A stretch of 7,381 nucleotides of DNA from an uncultured Alphaproteobacteria bacterium. GTDB taxonomy: Bacteria; Pseudomonadota; Alphaproteobacteria; Rhizobiales; Ancalomicrobiaceae. The DNA is taken from contig CALFRR010000142.1 of the NCBI GenBank assembly GCA_937919435.1, positions 1 to 7,381 on the forward strand. Reading direction: 5' to 3'. Shown here piece after piece: positions 1 to 5,309 of this stretch. The position numbers were made by a program, and so were the translations under genes. Below the pieces are notes generated by a model that was not told the DNA's origin, ran no database searches, and was given only the letters and a program-made list of their open reading frames with translations. The stretch's first letter is position 1. Each line of letters opens with the position of its first letter.

Positions 1-2
1 GG

Positions 3-1832
3 ATGACGCCGTTGATCTCACCGAATTCGGCGCGCGTCGCCGCAACCACCGCCGGCCTCACCCCCGGCGAAGCGGCCGAGGTCGAGGAAATCGCACTGGC
101 GATCTCTCGGAAGTACCCGACCGTGCCTCAGACGGCGGTCATGCGGATGGCCCGCAACGCTCGGGCGGCGACCGGCGACCTCGAGGACGCGCTCGCGGTG
201 ATGGACCCGCTCACCCGCCTTCGCGTGCTCGCCCAGGCCAAGCATCCCGGCGCCGACGTCTCCCAGGAGTTCGAAACCCTGGTCAAGGGCCTCGAAATCA
301 AGGGCGTCGCTCAGCATCAAGAGCAGTTCGTCAAATACATGAACGGGATGGCGAAGGCGCTGAACATCTTCGGAGAGCAAGTCACCCCATCACAGTATTA
401 CCAGATGTTCAAGTACGGTCGCGGTTCGACCCGAGGTCTCTCCGACGACTACATGCTCTCGGTGGCGCCGACGCTCGCCGCAGAACTCGGCGGCTCGTCG
501 ACCGGCGTTGCCCAACAGGCATTCTATCAGTCGATCGTCGGCCGACGGTTGAAGAAATCGAGCATGGGCGAACTCGAAAACCTCGGCCTTCTCCACCTCG
601 ACAAGGTCGAGAGGGACAAGAAGGGGCGCATCGAACACATCGACATCGGCGGCATCGTCGGTTCGGATCTGGCGCGAGCCGATCCATATCGGTGGGTGAA
701 TTCGATCCTTCTGCCGGCGCTCGCAAAGAAGGGGGTCACCGATCCACAACAGGTGACCGACCATATCGCGGCGATCTTCGGCAACTCCCTCGCTCAACAG
801 CTCGTGTCGATCCTGGCGACGCAGCAACAGCGAATCGAGAAGGACAAAACCAACATCGGCAAGGCTCAGGGCCTCGAAGCCGCCGACGAGTACCTGAAAC
901 GCGATCCCGGGCAAGCGCTCGGGGCCTTCACCTCGCAACTGGAAAACCTCCTCGCCAACGCCTCGTCGCCGATGATGCCGGCCGCCACCGCAGCGCTCCG
1001 CAGTCTCGCCGACACCCTCGGCGCCCTCGCCCAGAAGGCGAAGGAGCACCCGGCCGTCGCCTCCGGTGGGCTCGCCGCCGGTATCATCGGTGCCGGTCTC
1101 GGTGGCCTGCTCGCGGCCCGGCGGTTCCTCCGGTTCATCGGCTTCACCGGACCGGCCACCGCCGCGGTGGGGGGAGGCACAGGCGTAGGAGCCGTAGCCG
1201 GAGCCGCCGGCGGCGGACTCGTCGGATGGCTCGGTCGCAGGGCACTCGGTCTCGGCCGCGTCTCCGGCCCGGCCCTCCTCACCTCCGCAGTGATCGAAGC
1301 GCTCATCGCCGGTTACGAGGCGGCGGACGACACCGGCCGCACCCACCCGTATGGCAAACCCGGCGACACCGCCGACCGTCTCTATCGTCTCACGCACCCC
1401 GACAACGCCAAGCGTGAACGAGCCGACCGAGACCAGTCGACGCAGCGTCGGGCATGGTTCGAGGAGAGGCGTCGGCGGGAACGCGAAGGGCTCGTCGACT
1501 TCATGGGACCATTGGTGCCTCAGGATCTCGGCGAGATCGCCCCCGGCCGGAGGCAGGCCACCACCGCCGGCCCCGTAGGCGAGATCGCCGCCACGAAGGC
1601 GGCACCCCAGGCGGACGCCGTCGTCGGCGCGGTGAACGATTCGCTCGAACGGGCCGCGGACAAGGTCACCGCCTCACTCAACGGCCGTGCCGAGATCTCG
1701 ATCAAGGTCGATCCATCTCCCGAGTTCAGCGCGATGATCACTCGCGTGGTGAAGGAGGCGATGGAGGCGTTCAACGTGACAGGACCCGGGTCGAACGGCG
1801 CCAACGGGCGGGGCATTGATCAGCACCAGTAA
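3..1832 (+). CDS. Phage tail tape-measure protein (probably 5'-truncated by the window edge)
   Basis: Tape-measure proteins set the tail length of long-tailed phages and run inside the tail tube during assembly. The frame is open from the left edge, so the ATG at position 3 is probably internal; no ribosome-binding site can be seen. The 609 visible residues match the C-terminal two-thirds of alphaproteobacterial tape-measure proteins as I know them. There is a helical domain at about 20-320 containing RGSTRGLSDDYMLSVAP (140-156) and ATQQQRIEK (272-280). A Gly/Ala-rich hydrophobic region follows at about 350-437, which could insert in a membrane during DNA ejection. A charged Arg-rich segment covers 468-497. 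The C-terminal tail, SLNGRAEISIKVDPSPEF (558-575), resembles the end of Mu-like-phage tape-measure proteins. The gene is followed at once by a strong hairpin, with no further tail or baseplate gene. The family call is from memory of related sequences. Confidence 0.75.
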   Translation: MTPLISPNSARVAATTAGLTPGEAAEVEEIALAISRKYPTVPQTAVMRMARNARAATGDLEDALAVMDPLTRLRVLAQAKHPGADVSQEFETLVKGLEIKGVAQHQEQFVKYMNGMAKALNIFGEQVTPSQYYQMFKYGRGSTRGLSDDYMLSVAPTLAAELGGSSTGVAQQAFYQSIVGRRLKKSSMGELENLGLLHLDKVERDKKGRIEHIDIGGIVGSDLARADPYRWVNSILLPALAKKGVTDPQQVTDHIAAIFGNSLAQQLVSILATQQQRIEKDKTNIGKAQGLEAADEYLKRDPGQALGAFTSQLENLLANASSPMMPAATAALRSLADTLGALAQKAKEHPAVASGGLAAGIIGAGLGGLLAARRFLRFIGFTGPATAAVGGGTGVGAVAGAAGGGLVGWLGRRALGLGRVSGPALLTSAVIEALIAGYEAADDTGRTHPYGKPGDTADRLYRLTHPDNAKRERADRDQSTQRRAWFEERRRREREGLVDFMGPLVPQDLGEIAPGRRQATTAGPVGEIAATKAAPQADAVVGAVNDSLERAADKVTASLNGRAEISIKVDPSPEFSAMITRVVKEAMEAFNVTGPGSNGANGRGIDQHQ

Positions 1833-1834
1833 GG

Positions 1835-1869
1835 GATCGCACCGCCCACCTCAGGTGGGCGGTGCGATC
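1835..1869 (+). terminator. Strong hairpin after the tape-measure gene
   Basis: A perfect inverted repeat has 17-bp arms (1835-1851 and 1853-1869) around a single central base. It starts two bases after the TAA stop of the tape-measure gene. There is no clear T-run after it (only TTCG), so it may act as a bidirectional or weakly intrinsic terminator, or stabilise the 3' end of the mRNA. Confidence 0.65.
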
Positions 1870-2156
1870 TTCGCAGTTGCGGTCAGCGAGACGGAACGAG
1901 GAAGCACCAAGCCTCGTGTCCGTACTCGTGAGCGTCAAGGACGCGCGAGGAATTGCGCACCTTGCGATAACGAACGCAGACCCAGCGGAACCCCGGAGGG
2001 GCGGGACGCTTATGCATCGTAGGTATACCTCCTCTCCCAGCGCCGATTTCTTGCCTCGCGATGAGAGAAGGGATATCTGTGACGTGCTAAGTGCACAGAG
2101 CCTTCTCGGTCGAGGCGTCCCTCCGGGCTGCGCTGAAAGCCGTTCAGGACTTTATC
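1870..2156. other. Gene-free spacer between tape-measure gene and ImmA gene
   Basis: About 290 bases separate the convergent tape-measure and ImmA-like genes. The open frames crossing it have no ribosome-binding site, no recognisable domain and mixed composition, so I do not call a gene. The only notable sequence is the GTATAC-centred palindrome at 2021-2030, listed separately. Confidence 0.5.
2021..2030. promoter_or_regulatory. Palindrome AGGTATACCT, candidate operator or recombination half-site
   Basis: This is a perfect 10-bp palindrome. The overlapping 10-mer GTAGGTATAC (2019-2028) occurs again in the same orientation at 3155-3164, inside the promoter of the XRE gene. The two copies flank the whole XRE/ImmA cassette. 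No gene starts next to this copy, which makes a plain operator role less obvious here. Confidence 0.35.
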
Positions 2157-2190
2157 GAGGGGTGAGATCACGCCAATGGTCTCACCCCTC
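2157..2190 (-). terminator. Hairpin overlapping the stop of the ImmA-like gene
   Basis: An inverted repeat with 11-bp perfect arms (2157-2167 and 2180-2190) can be extended inwards by three pairs, one of them G-T, leaving a 6-base loop. It contains most of the TGA stop codon of the ImmA-like gene (2189-2191). On the minus strand it is followed by GATAAAG rather than a T-run, so it is a terminator-like or mRNA-stabilising hairpin rather than a textbook intrinsic terminator. It could serve both strands. Confidence 0.5.
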
Positions 2191-2722
2191 AGTATTTCGG
2201 AAGCTGCACCCTCAGCTTTCTCAAGCGTGTTTCAGCCGCCGCTTCCGAAACTCCAAACTCATTCTTGACCTCGGTGACGCTCCGCATCTGAATGATGAGA
2301 TGCTTCGGCATTAGAATGGCGGAAGCAAATGTATTCGCCTGCCACTCTGGATCACAGAATATAGCTCCGCTTGTTCCCGGCGACAGCCGATTGAGATTTC
2401 GGCCGTGAAGTAATGCATGGCCAAACTCATGACATCCAGTGAATCGATCTCGCCCTTGATGAGCCACCATTCGCTCATAGACATCATTACGAAGTGTAAG
2501 TAGCTTCTCGTGCGTATCTACAAGTCCGTGCCGTTCCCCCATTTCTTCGCGTTCTGCGACATTGAAGGTGTAGCCCGGCGCAATCTTCTCCAGTCCAAAC
2601 TCCAGTAGATCCGTTACAGATAGAAAGGGGTCTTTCATTCCGAGTAACCGCCGTACGGCAAGGGCGATTTCGTCAATCTCCTTTGCCGACATCGCAGGGG
2701 CCGAAAAGCGAATATCGGTCAA
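2189..2722 (-). CDS. ImmA/IrrE-family zinc metallopeptidase
   Basis: This 177-residue protein belongs to the ImmA/IrrE family (formerly DUF955, COG2856). Characterised members cleave a partner XRE-type repressor and thereby derepress a mobile element or a stress regulon. The zinc-protease motif is clear: HEFGH at 98-102, giving His98, Glu99 and His102. A second conserved block, EWQANTFASAILMP (126-139), probably supplies the third zinc ligand, Glu126. The C-terminal helix FGVSEAAAETRLRKL (156-170) is also typical. The start is TTG at 2722-2720. It is preferred over the internal ATG at codon 11 because a perfect AGGAGG lies five bases upstream and the TTG overlaps the TGA of the XRE gene (shared bases 2719-2722), implying translational coupling. 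The natural substrate is probably the XRE protein encoded just upstream. XRE-COG2856 pairs have also been proposed as toxin-antitoxin-like systems. The sequence is AT-richer than its surroundings. Confidence 0.9.
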   Translation of the reverse strand: MTDIRFSAPAMSAKEIDEIALAVRRLLGMKDPFLSVTDLLEFGLEKIAPGYTFNVAEREEMGERHGLVDTHEKLLTLRNDVYERMVAHQGRDRFTGCHEFGHALLHGRNLNRLSPGTSGAIFCDPEWQANTFASAILMPKHLIIQMRSVTEVKNEFGVSEAAAETRLRKLRVQLPKY

Positions 2723-3081
2723 GATTTCCTCCTCTCGATAATTTCACGAATGGCAGCGATTTCATCGCTCGGCAGATTGCCAAACGTCCGAGCCAACAAT
2801 GCGGCGGCCTCCCTATCTCCAGAAGACATATTAGCCGGAACATTTATCCTAAAATCTCGAGCCGTCTTAGCATACGCACTGTCGATGCTCTTGATTTCTT
2901 CTTCGCTCAAATTTCCCCATTCGATGATTCTCTCGATCAGATCGGCTGGCGACTGCTTTCTCCCGGTCTCAACTGCACTTAGGAACGCCGAGGAAACGCC
3001 GGCGCCGTCAGCCATGTCCTTGAGTAGCCATCCACGATCCATCCGAAGTGAGCGCAAGACCTTTCCCAGTGGGGTCAGCAT
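2719..3081 (-). CDS. XRE-family helix-turn-helix repressor, partner of ImmA-like peptidase
   Basis: This is a 120-residue DNA-binding protein with a Cro/C1-type HTH domain at about residues 5-60. LLKDMADGAGVSSAFLSAVE (19-38) covers the two HTH helices, and ETGRKQSP (38-45) is the usual following turn. The remaining half (about 60-120) is helical and charged, ending IREIIERRKS, and may serve dimerisation or as the cleavage target of the peptidase. The ATG start at 3081 has AGGAG (3089-3093) seven bases upstream. The gene is first in a two-gene operon with the ImmA-like gene, which it overlaps by four bases. Its promoter carries a GTATAC-centred element in the -35/-10 spacer, which fits autorepression. 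By analogy with ImmR of ICEBs1 it would silence the element until it is proteolysed; this is inferred from gene pairing. It could instead act as an antitoxin-like partner. Confidence 0.88.
   Translation of the reverse strand: MLTPLGKVLRSLRMDRGWLLKDMADGAGVSSAFLSAVETGRKQSPADLIERIIEWGNLSEEEIKSIDSAYAKTARDFRINVPANMSSGDREAAALLARTFGNLPSDEIAAIREIIERRKS
2728..2733 (-). promoter_or_regulatory. Ribosome-binding site deciding the TTG start of the ImmA-like gene
   Basis: On the minus strand this reads AGGAGG, five bases before the TTG start. It lies inside the last codons of the XRE gene, so translation of the two genes is coupled. A perfect site paired with a weak start codon may keep the peptidase below the repressor level; that last point is inference. 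Confidence 0.7.
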
Positions 3082-3144
3082 GGTGGATCTCCTCTCATGG
3101 TCTCATCGGGGCGACCCCCGCCCACTCTCAACCACGTTGGTAAT

Positions 3145-3173
3145 ATCTTAACCGGTAGGTATACGATTCGCAA
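3145..3173 (-). promoter_or_regulatory. sigma70-type promoter of the XRE/ImmA operon
   Basis: Read on the minus strand, TTGCGA (3173-3168) is followed after 17 bases by TAAGAT (3150-3145). This is a good -35/-10 pair at the ideal spacing, and it faces the XRE gene. The spacer contains GTATACCTAC, the complement of the repeated GTAGGTATAC element, so bound repressor would occlude RNA polymerase. The untranslated leader would be roughly 55-60 bases. Confidence 0.6.
3155..3164. promoter_or_regulatory. Candidate operator GTAGGTATAC in the XRE promoter spacer
   Basis: This ten-base element is identical to bases 2019-2028 and shares its GTATAC core with the palindrome GGTATACC at 3216-3223. An inverted half-copy, ATACCTA, lies at 3256-3262 just upstream of the recombinase promoter. 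Placement between -10 and -35 fits a repressor operator. Confidence 0.45.
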
Positions 3174-3215
3174 GAGACGCTACACGCCCCTCCGCTGAAG
3201 CACCGGTGCGCTTTC

Positions 3216-3223
3216 GGTATACC
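3216..3223. promoter_or_regulatory. Candidate operator GGTATACC between divergent promoters
   Basis: This is an 8-bp perfect palindrome with the same core as the elements at 2021-2030 and 3155-3164. It sits between the minus-strand XRE promoter and the plus-strand recombinase promoter, about 40 bases upstream of the latter's -35 box. Confidence 0.4.
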
Positions 3224-3262
3224 CCAAGCGAACCATCGGAAATGCGGTTCAAAAAATACCTA

Positions 3263-3290
3263 TTGACCATTCAAAACGAACTGATAGGAT
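3263..3290 (+). promoter_or_regulatory. sigma70-type promoter of the serine recombinase
   Basis: TTGACC (3263-3268) is followed after 16 bases by TAGGAT (3285-3290), in a locally AT-rich stretch facing the recombinase gene at 3317. The -35 box is directly preceded by ATACCTA, an inverted half-copy of the repeat found in the XRE promoter, so both promoters may answer to one regulator. TTCAAAA occurs twice here (3248-3254 and 3270-3276), which might belong to a recombinase binding site. Confidence 0.6.
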
Positions 3291-3316
3291 AAAACCATCC
3301 TAAGTGAACTCACGGG

Positions 3317-3946
3317 ATGGCTTCGATGCTCGCTCGCTCCTACCTCCGCGCCTCCACCGACGAACAGGACGCGAGCCGCGCCCGTACCCAGGTAGAAGCC
3401 TTCGCCGCCGAGCACGGGCTCACGATCGCCGGCACCTACGTCGAGAACGAGAGCGGCGCCAAGCTCGCCCGGCCCGAGCTGTTCCGGCTCATCGCCGACA
3501 GCAAGCCCGGTGACGTGCTGCTGATCGAGCAGGTCGACCGGCTCTCCCGCCTCACCTCAAGCGACTGGCAGCGCTTGCGCTCCGAACTCGACGCACGACA
3601 GATCCGCGTCGTCGCCCTCGATCTTCCCACGTCGTGGATGCTCGCCGCGCCGGCCGACGAGTTCACTGCCCGCATGTTCGCAGCCGTCAACGGCATGATG
3701 CTCGACGTTCTCGCCGCGGTGGCGCGGAAGGACTACGAGGATCGCCGCCGCCGACAGGCTCAAGGGCAGGCGAAAGCCAAGGCCGAGGGCAAGTACAAGG
3801 GCCGTACCGAGAACGTCGCCAGGAACGACGGCATCGCGACCATGCTGCGCTCCGGCGCGTCGTGGTCGTCCATTCAGGCGACGACCGGATGCAGCCGGGC
3901 GACCATCGCCAAGATCGCGAAGCGCGGGGTGGCCCCGATCGAGTGA
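3317..3946 (+). CDS. Small serine recombinase (resolvase/invertase family)
   Basis: This 209-residue protein is of Tn3-resolvase/DNA-invertase type. Such enzymes cut both strands at paired sites through a serine-DNA intermediate and resolve or invert DNA segments. The N-terminal catalytic domain begins YLRASTDEQ (9-17), with the nucleophile Ser13 and Arg11 as in the family motif Y-x-R-x-S-T. The second signature, EQVDRLSRL (71-79), carries the active-site arginines Arg75 and Arg78. A long helix (about 115-150) precedes a basic linker, RRRRQAQGQAKAKAEGKYKG (143-162). The C-terminal HTH (about 168-203) binds the recombination site. Length is normal for a small resolvase, and no catalytic residue seems lost. 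The ATG at 3317 has only a weak ribosome-binding site; the ATG at 3326 is an alternative. It is divergent from the XRE/ImmA operon. It is probably not the element's tRNA-specific integrase, which is usually a tyrosine recombinase. Confidence 0.9.
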   Translation: MASMLARSYLRASTDEQDASRARTQVEAFAAEHGLTIAGTYVENESGAKLARPELFRLIADSKPGDVLLIEQVDRLSRLTSSDWQRLRSELDARQIRVVALDLPTSWMLAAPADEFTARMFAAVNGMMLDVLAAVARKDYEDRRRRQAQGQAKAKAEGKYKGRTENVARNDGIATMLRSGASWSSIQATTGCSRATIAKIAKRGVAPIE

Positions 3947-4209
3947 CCGCCCCGCGCAACGAGCTTCGTCCCGAGTGAAGGATCCGCTGTCTGCGTCGAC
4001 GGCGGGTCCGCTTCGTATTCCGCCTCCGCTCCGGCGATATGCGGGATGGGCTGCCGTGACGGGGTTTCCGGCCATCCTGACACCCGAAAACCGGACCTCC
4101 TCTCGTCGTCGCTCTGCGGCCGTTCGGCGTGGTGCCCAACCACACCCGACACGCCTGCGGTCAACCACAGCGCCAGGCCACAGAGGGCGGCGGTGAGGCA
4201 GTCGCTCAC
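3874..4209 (-). CDS. Possible small membrane-anchored or exported protein
   Basis: I do not recognise a family. The proposed protein has 111 residues, starting at a GTG (4209-4207) preceded by AAGAGGAAGAG, a plausible ribosome-binding site. It lies 40 bases downstream of the antitoxin-like gene on the same strand. Residues 4-25 form one hydrophobic stretch (CLTAALCGLALWLTAGVSGV, 4-23), suggesting a membrane anchor or uncleaved signal. After that the chain is hydrophilic, with a charged segment (ERPQSDDERR, 29-38) and Pro-rich parts. Third codon positions are mostly G or C, as in the neighbouring genes. Against it, the last 24 codons overlap the 3' end of the recombinase gene on the opposite strand, and no homologue is known to me. 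It may be a real small gene, one with an earlier stop in life but since run on, or a chance frame. Confidence 0.4.
   Translation of the reverse strand: MSDCLTAALCGLALWLTAGVSGVVGHHAERPQSDDERRSGFRVSGWPETPSRQPIPHIAGAEAEYEADPPSTQTADPSLGTKLVARGGHSIGATPRFAILAMVARLHPVVA
3980..4009 (+). terminator. Weak hairpin downstream of the serine recombinase
   Basis: The arms GGATCCGC (3980-3987) and GCGGGTCC (4002-4009) pair over eight bases, with one G-T pair and a 14-base loop. It lies about 34 bases after the recombinase stop and has no T-run, so a terminator role is only possible. Confidence 0.25.
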
Positions 4210-4249
4210 CCTCTTCCTCTTACTGCTCTCCACCGCCCCGGCCGGGTAC

Positions 4250-4633
4250 TCAATCCAATCCCGCAGGGACGAGGTCGTCGATCGTGACGCCGAGGGCGCC
4301 GGCGAGCCTCGCCAGCGCCGCGAGCGTGCCGTCCTGGCTACCTGCCTCAATCGCGGAAAGCTCATCTGGCGAAACGCCTGCGGCCTCGGCGAGAGCATCG
4401 ACTGTCAGGCCGCGGTATTCGCGCCACACGGTCAACGGCTGATCGCCCTCGAAGATGCGGTTGGCCGTCTCAGCCGGAATCGCTTCCTCCGGGCACCGCG
4501 CCAGTCCGATGCGGCTCCGGGTTATCTTCCCGTCCGCCCATCCGCCGGCAGCATCGAGCAGCGCGAGATAATCCGCCTCGGGCAAGAGCGCCAGGCGTTC
4601 ACCGCCTGGGGTCACGATGACCTGAACCTTCAT
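4250..4633 (-). CDS. Orphan antitoxin-like XRE-family regulator
   Basis: This is a 127-residue protein of a common alphaproteobacterial type. A short N-terminal domain, VTPGGERLALLPEADYLALL (7-26), resembles PHD/YefM-like antitoxin starts, and a Cro/C1-type HTH follows at about 67-122. Within the HTH, LTVDALAEAAGVSPDELSAI (76-95) is the helix-turn-helix and GTLAALARLAGALGVTIDDL (102-121) holds the last helices. Relatives are usually annotated as HTH or HigA-like antitoxin proteins and often sit after a RelE/ParE toxin gene. No toxin gene is visible upstream, so this copy seems solitary. The ATG at 4633 is chosen because AGGAGG (4643-4648) lies nine bases upstream; the adjacent GTG at 4636 is an alternative. 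Longer upstream starts add a basic, low-complexity stretch and are rejected. It probably represses its own transcription. The small frame downstream may be co-transcribed. Confidence 0.82.
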   Translation of the reverse strand: MKVQVIVTPGGERLALLPEADYLALLDAAGGWADGKITRSRIGLARCPEEAIPAETANRIFEGDQPLTVWREYRGLTVDALAEAAGVSPDELSAIEAGSQDGTLAALARLAGALGVTIDDLVPAGLD

Positions 4634-4766
4634 CACGCGCGCCCTCCTCTTCATCCTCGCGCGACGCCCCGTCGCCGATCCGCGGCACCTTGGCACTCAG
4701 GCTGGGTAGCATCTCGCGTCGCCGCTGCGTCTGCCCCCGCCCCTTCTGCTATCCTGATCACGACAC

Positions 4767-4783
4767 CGACCGGTCACGACCGG
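4767..4783. repeat. Direct repeat CGACCGG upstream of the antitoxin-like gene
   Basis: CGACCGG occurs at 4767-4773 and 4777-4783, ten bases apart, so on the same face of the helix. The related TCACGAC occurs at 4758-4764 and 4774-4780. The cluster lies about 125-150 bases upstream of the antitoxin-like start and could hold an operator, but in a GC-rich genome short repeats like this arise easily. Confidence 0.25.
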
Positions 4784-4955
4784 CCTCGGGAAGCGGCATG
4801 CAGGCGCTCCGATAGCCCTCTGCCGAGGAGGGGGGGTGTCTGGGTCCTTCCCACCCCTCCGGGGCTGCGGTGGCGACAGCAGTGCGACGTCTCGCTAGTG
4901 TCGCTAGCCCGAAACTGATGCAAGATGCGCCGATTTCCCTTGTGAATGAAAGAGT

Positions 4956-4977
4956 TGCACAAATTTGCGGTTGTGCA
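4956..4977. repeat. Inverted repeat TGCACAA/TTGTGCA, operator-like
   Basis: Perfect 7-bp arms (4956-4962 and 4971-4977) are separated by 8 bases. Size and symmetry fit the binding site of a dimeric HTH regulator. It lies in the most AT-rich part of this gene-free region, with no gene clearly next to it. Confidence 0.4.
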
Positions 4978-5014
4978 CCCGGGGCCATTCTGCGATCCGA
5001 TGACCTCCAGAGGC

Positions 5015-5114
5015 GGACGGATATGGACGGCAGCCGGACGGCCGCGCCTCTCGTTTGCCCCACCAGAACCCATTGAAAATATTGATGATGGACGGCGTTG
5101 GACGGCTTGGACGG
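5015..5114. repeat. Six GGACGG motifs in two helically phased clusters
   Basis: GGACGG starts at 5015, 5025, 5036, 5090, 5100 and 5109. Spacings within the clusters are 10, 11, 10 and 9 bases, and the clusters are 54 bases apart, near five helical turns. The second cluster is almost a tandem repeat of TTGGACGGC. This could be an array of protein-binding sites or a decayed repetitive coding segment. Confidence 0.45.
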
Positions 5115-5309
5115 CATTCTTCTTCATAGGAGAAAAGGATACTACGCAGAGGGGTAGAGAGACACCCCCGGACAGCGTGCCGTGGAATGGGATGCTCAGG
5201 GAAAGGGGCCTCCGAAGTAGAAAGGAGCCCGCTCGCCGGTGGCCGAGCCTAAAATCGCTCCCTGACGGCGTGTGAGTGCGGCTGAAGCCGAGCACGAGAA
5301 CGCTCCGCT

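Larger units (their letters stand above)
4649..5309. other. Gene-free stretch between antitoxin-like gene and tRNA-Val side
   Basis: I see no convincing gene in these roughly 660 bases. Open frames on both strands lack ribosome-binding sites, recognisable domains and coherent composition. The stretch contains the CGACCGG repeats, a small inverted repeat GCTAG/CTAGC (4894-4898 and 4904-4908), a 22-base inverted repeat in an AT-rich pocket (4956-4977) and phased GGACGG repeats (5015-5114). In a complete element an integrase gene is often expected near this end; none is seen. Confidence 0.55.

Noticed and set aside
390..1397. Long minus-strand open frame opposite the tape-measure gene
   Set aside because: It is antisense to a coherent, recognisable phage protein; composition is low-complexity Arg/Gly/Glu-rich and no domain is visible. 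GC-rich DNA commonly gives such shadow frames.
692..1417. Plus-strand 241-residue frame inside the tape-measure gene
   Set aside because: It is an Arg/Pro-rich out-of-frame reading of the same DNA, with no ribosome-binding site or domain.
1854..1863. GGTGGGCGGT shared with the tRNA-Val 3' end (5398-5407), considered as a second att copy
   Set aside because: Only ten GC-rich bases match, and this copy is one arm of the tape-measure hairpin, so chance is the simpler explanation.
1862..2314. Plus-strand 150-residue frame across the spacer after the tape-measure gene
   Set aside because: It begins inside the hairpin, crosses the convergent hairpin at 2157-2190 and overlaps the 3' end of the ImmA-like gene. 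The sequence has no recognisable domain.
3557..4168. Minus-strand 203-residue frame antisense to the serine recombinase
   Set aside because: It overlaps the clear catalytic and linker regions of the recombinase on the opposite strand and is Arg/Gly-rich without a motif.
4870..5076. Plus-strand 68-residue frame in the gene-free region
   Set aside because: No ribosome-binding site before the GTG or the internal ATG, and it runs through the operator-like inverted repeat and the GGACGG array.
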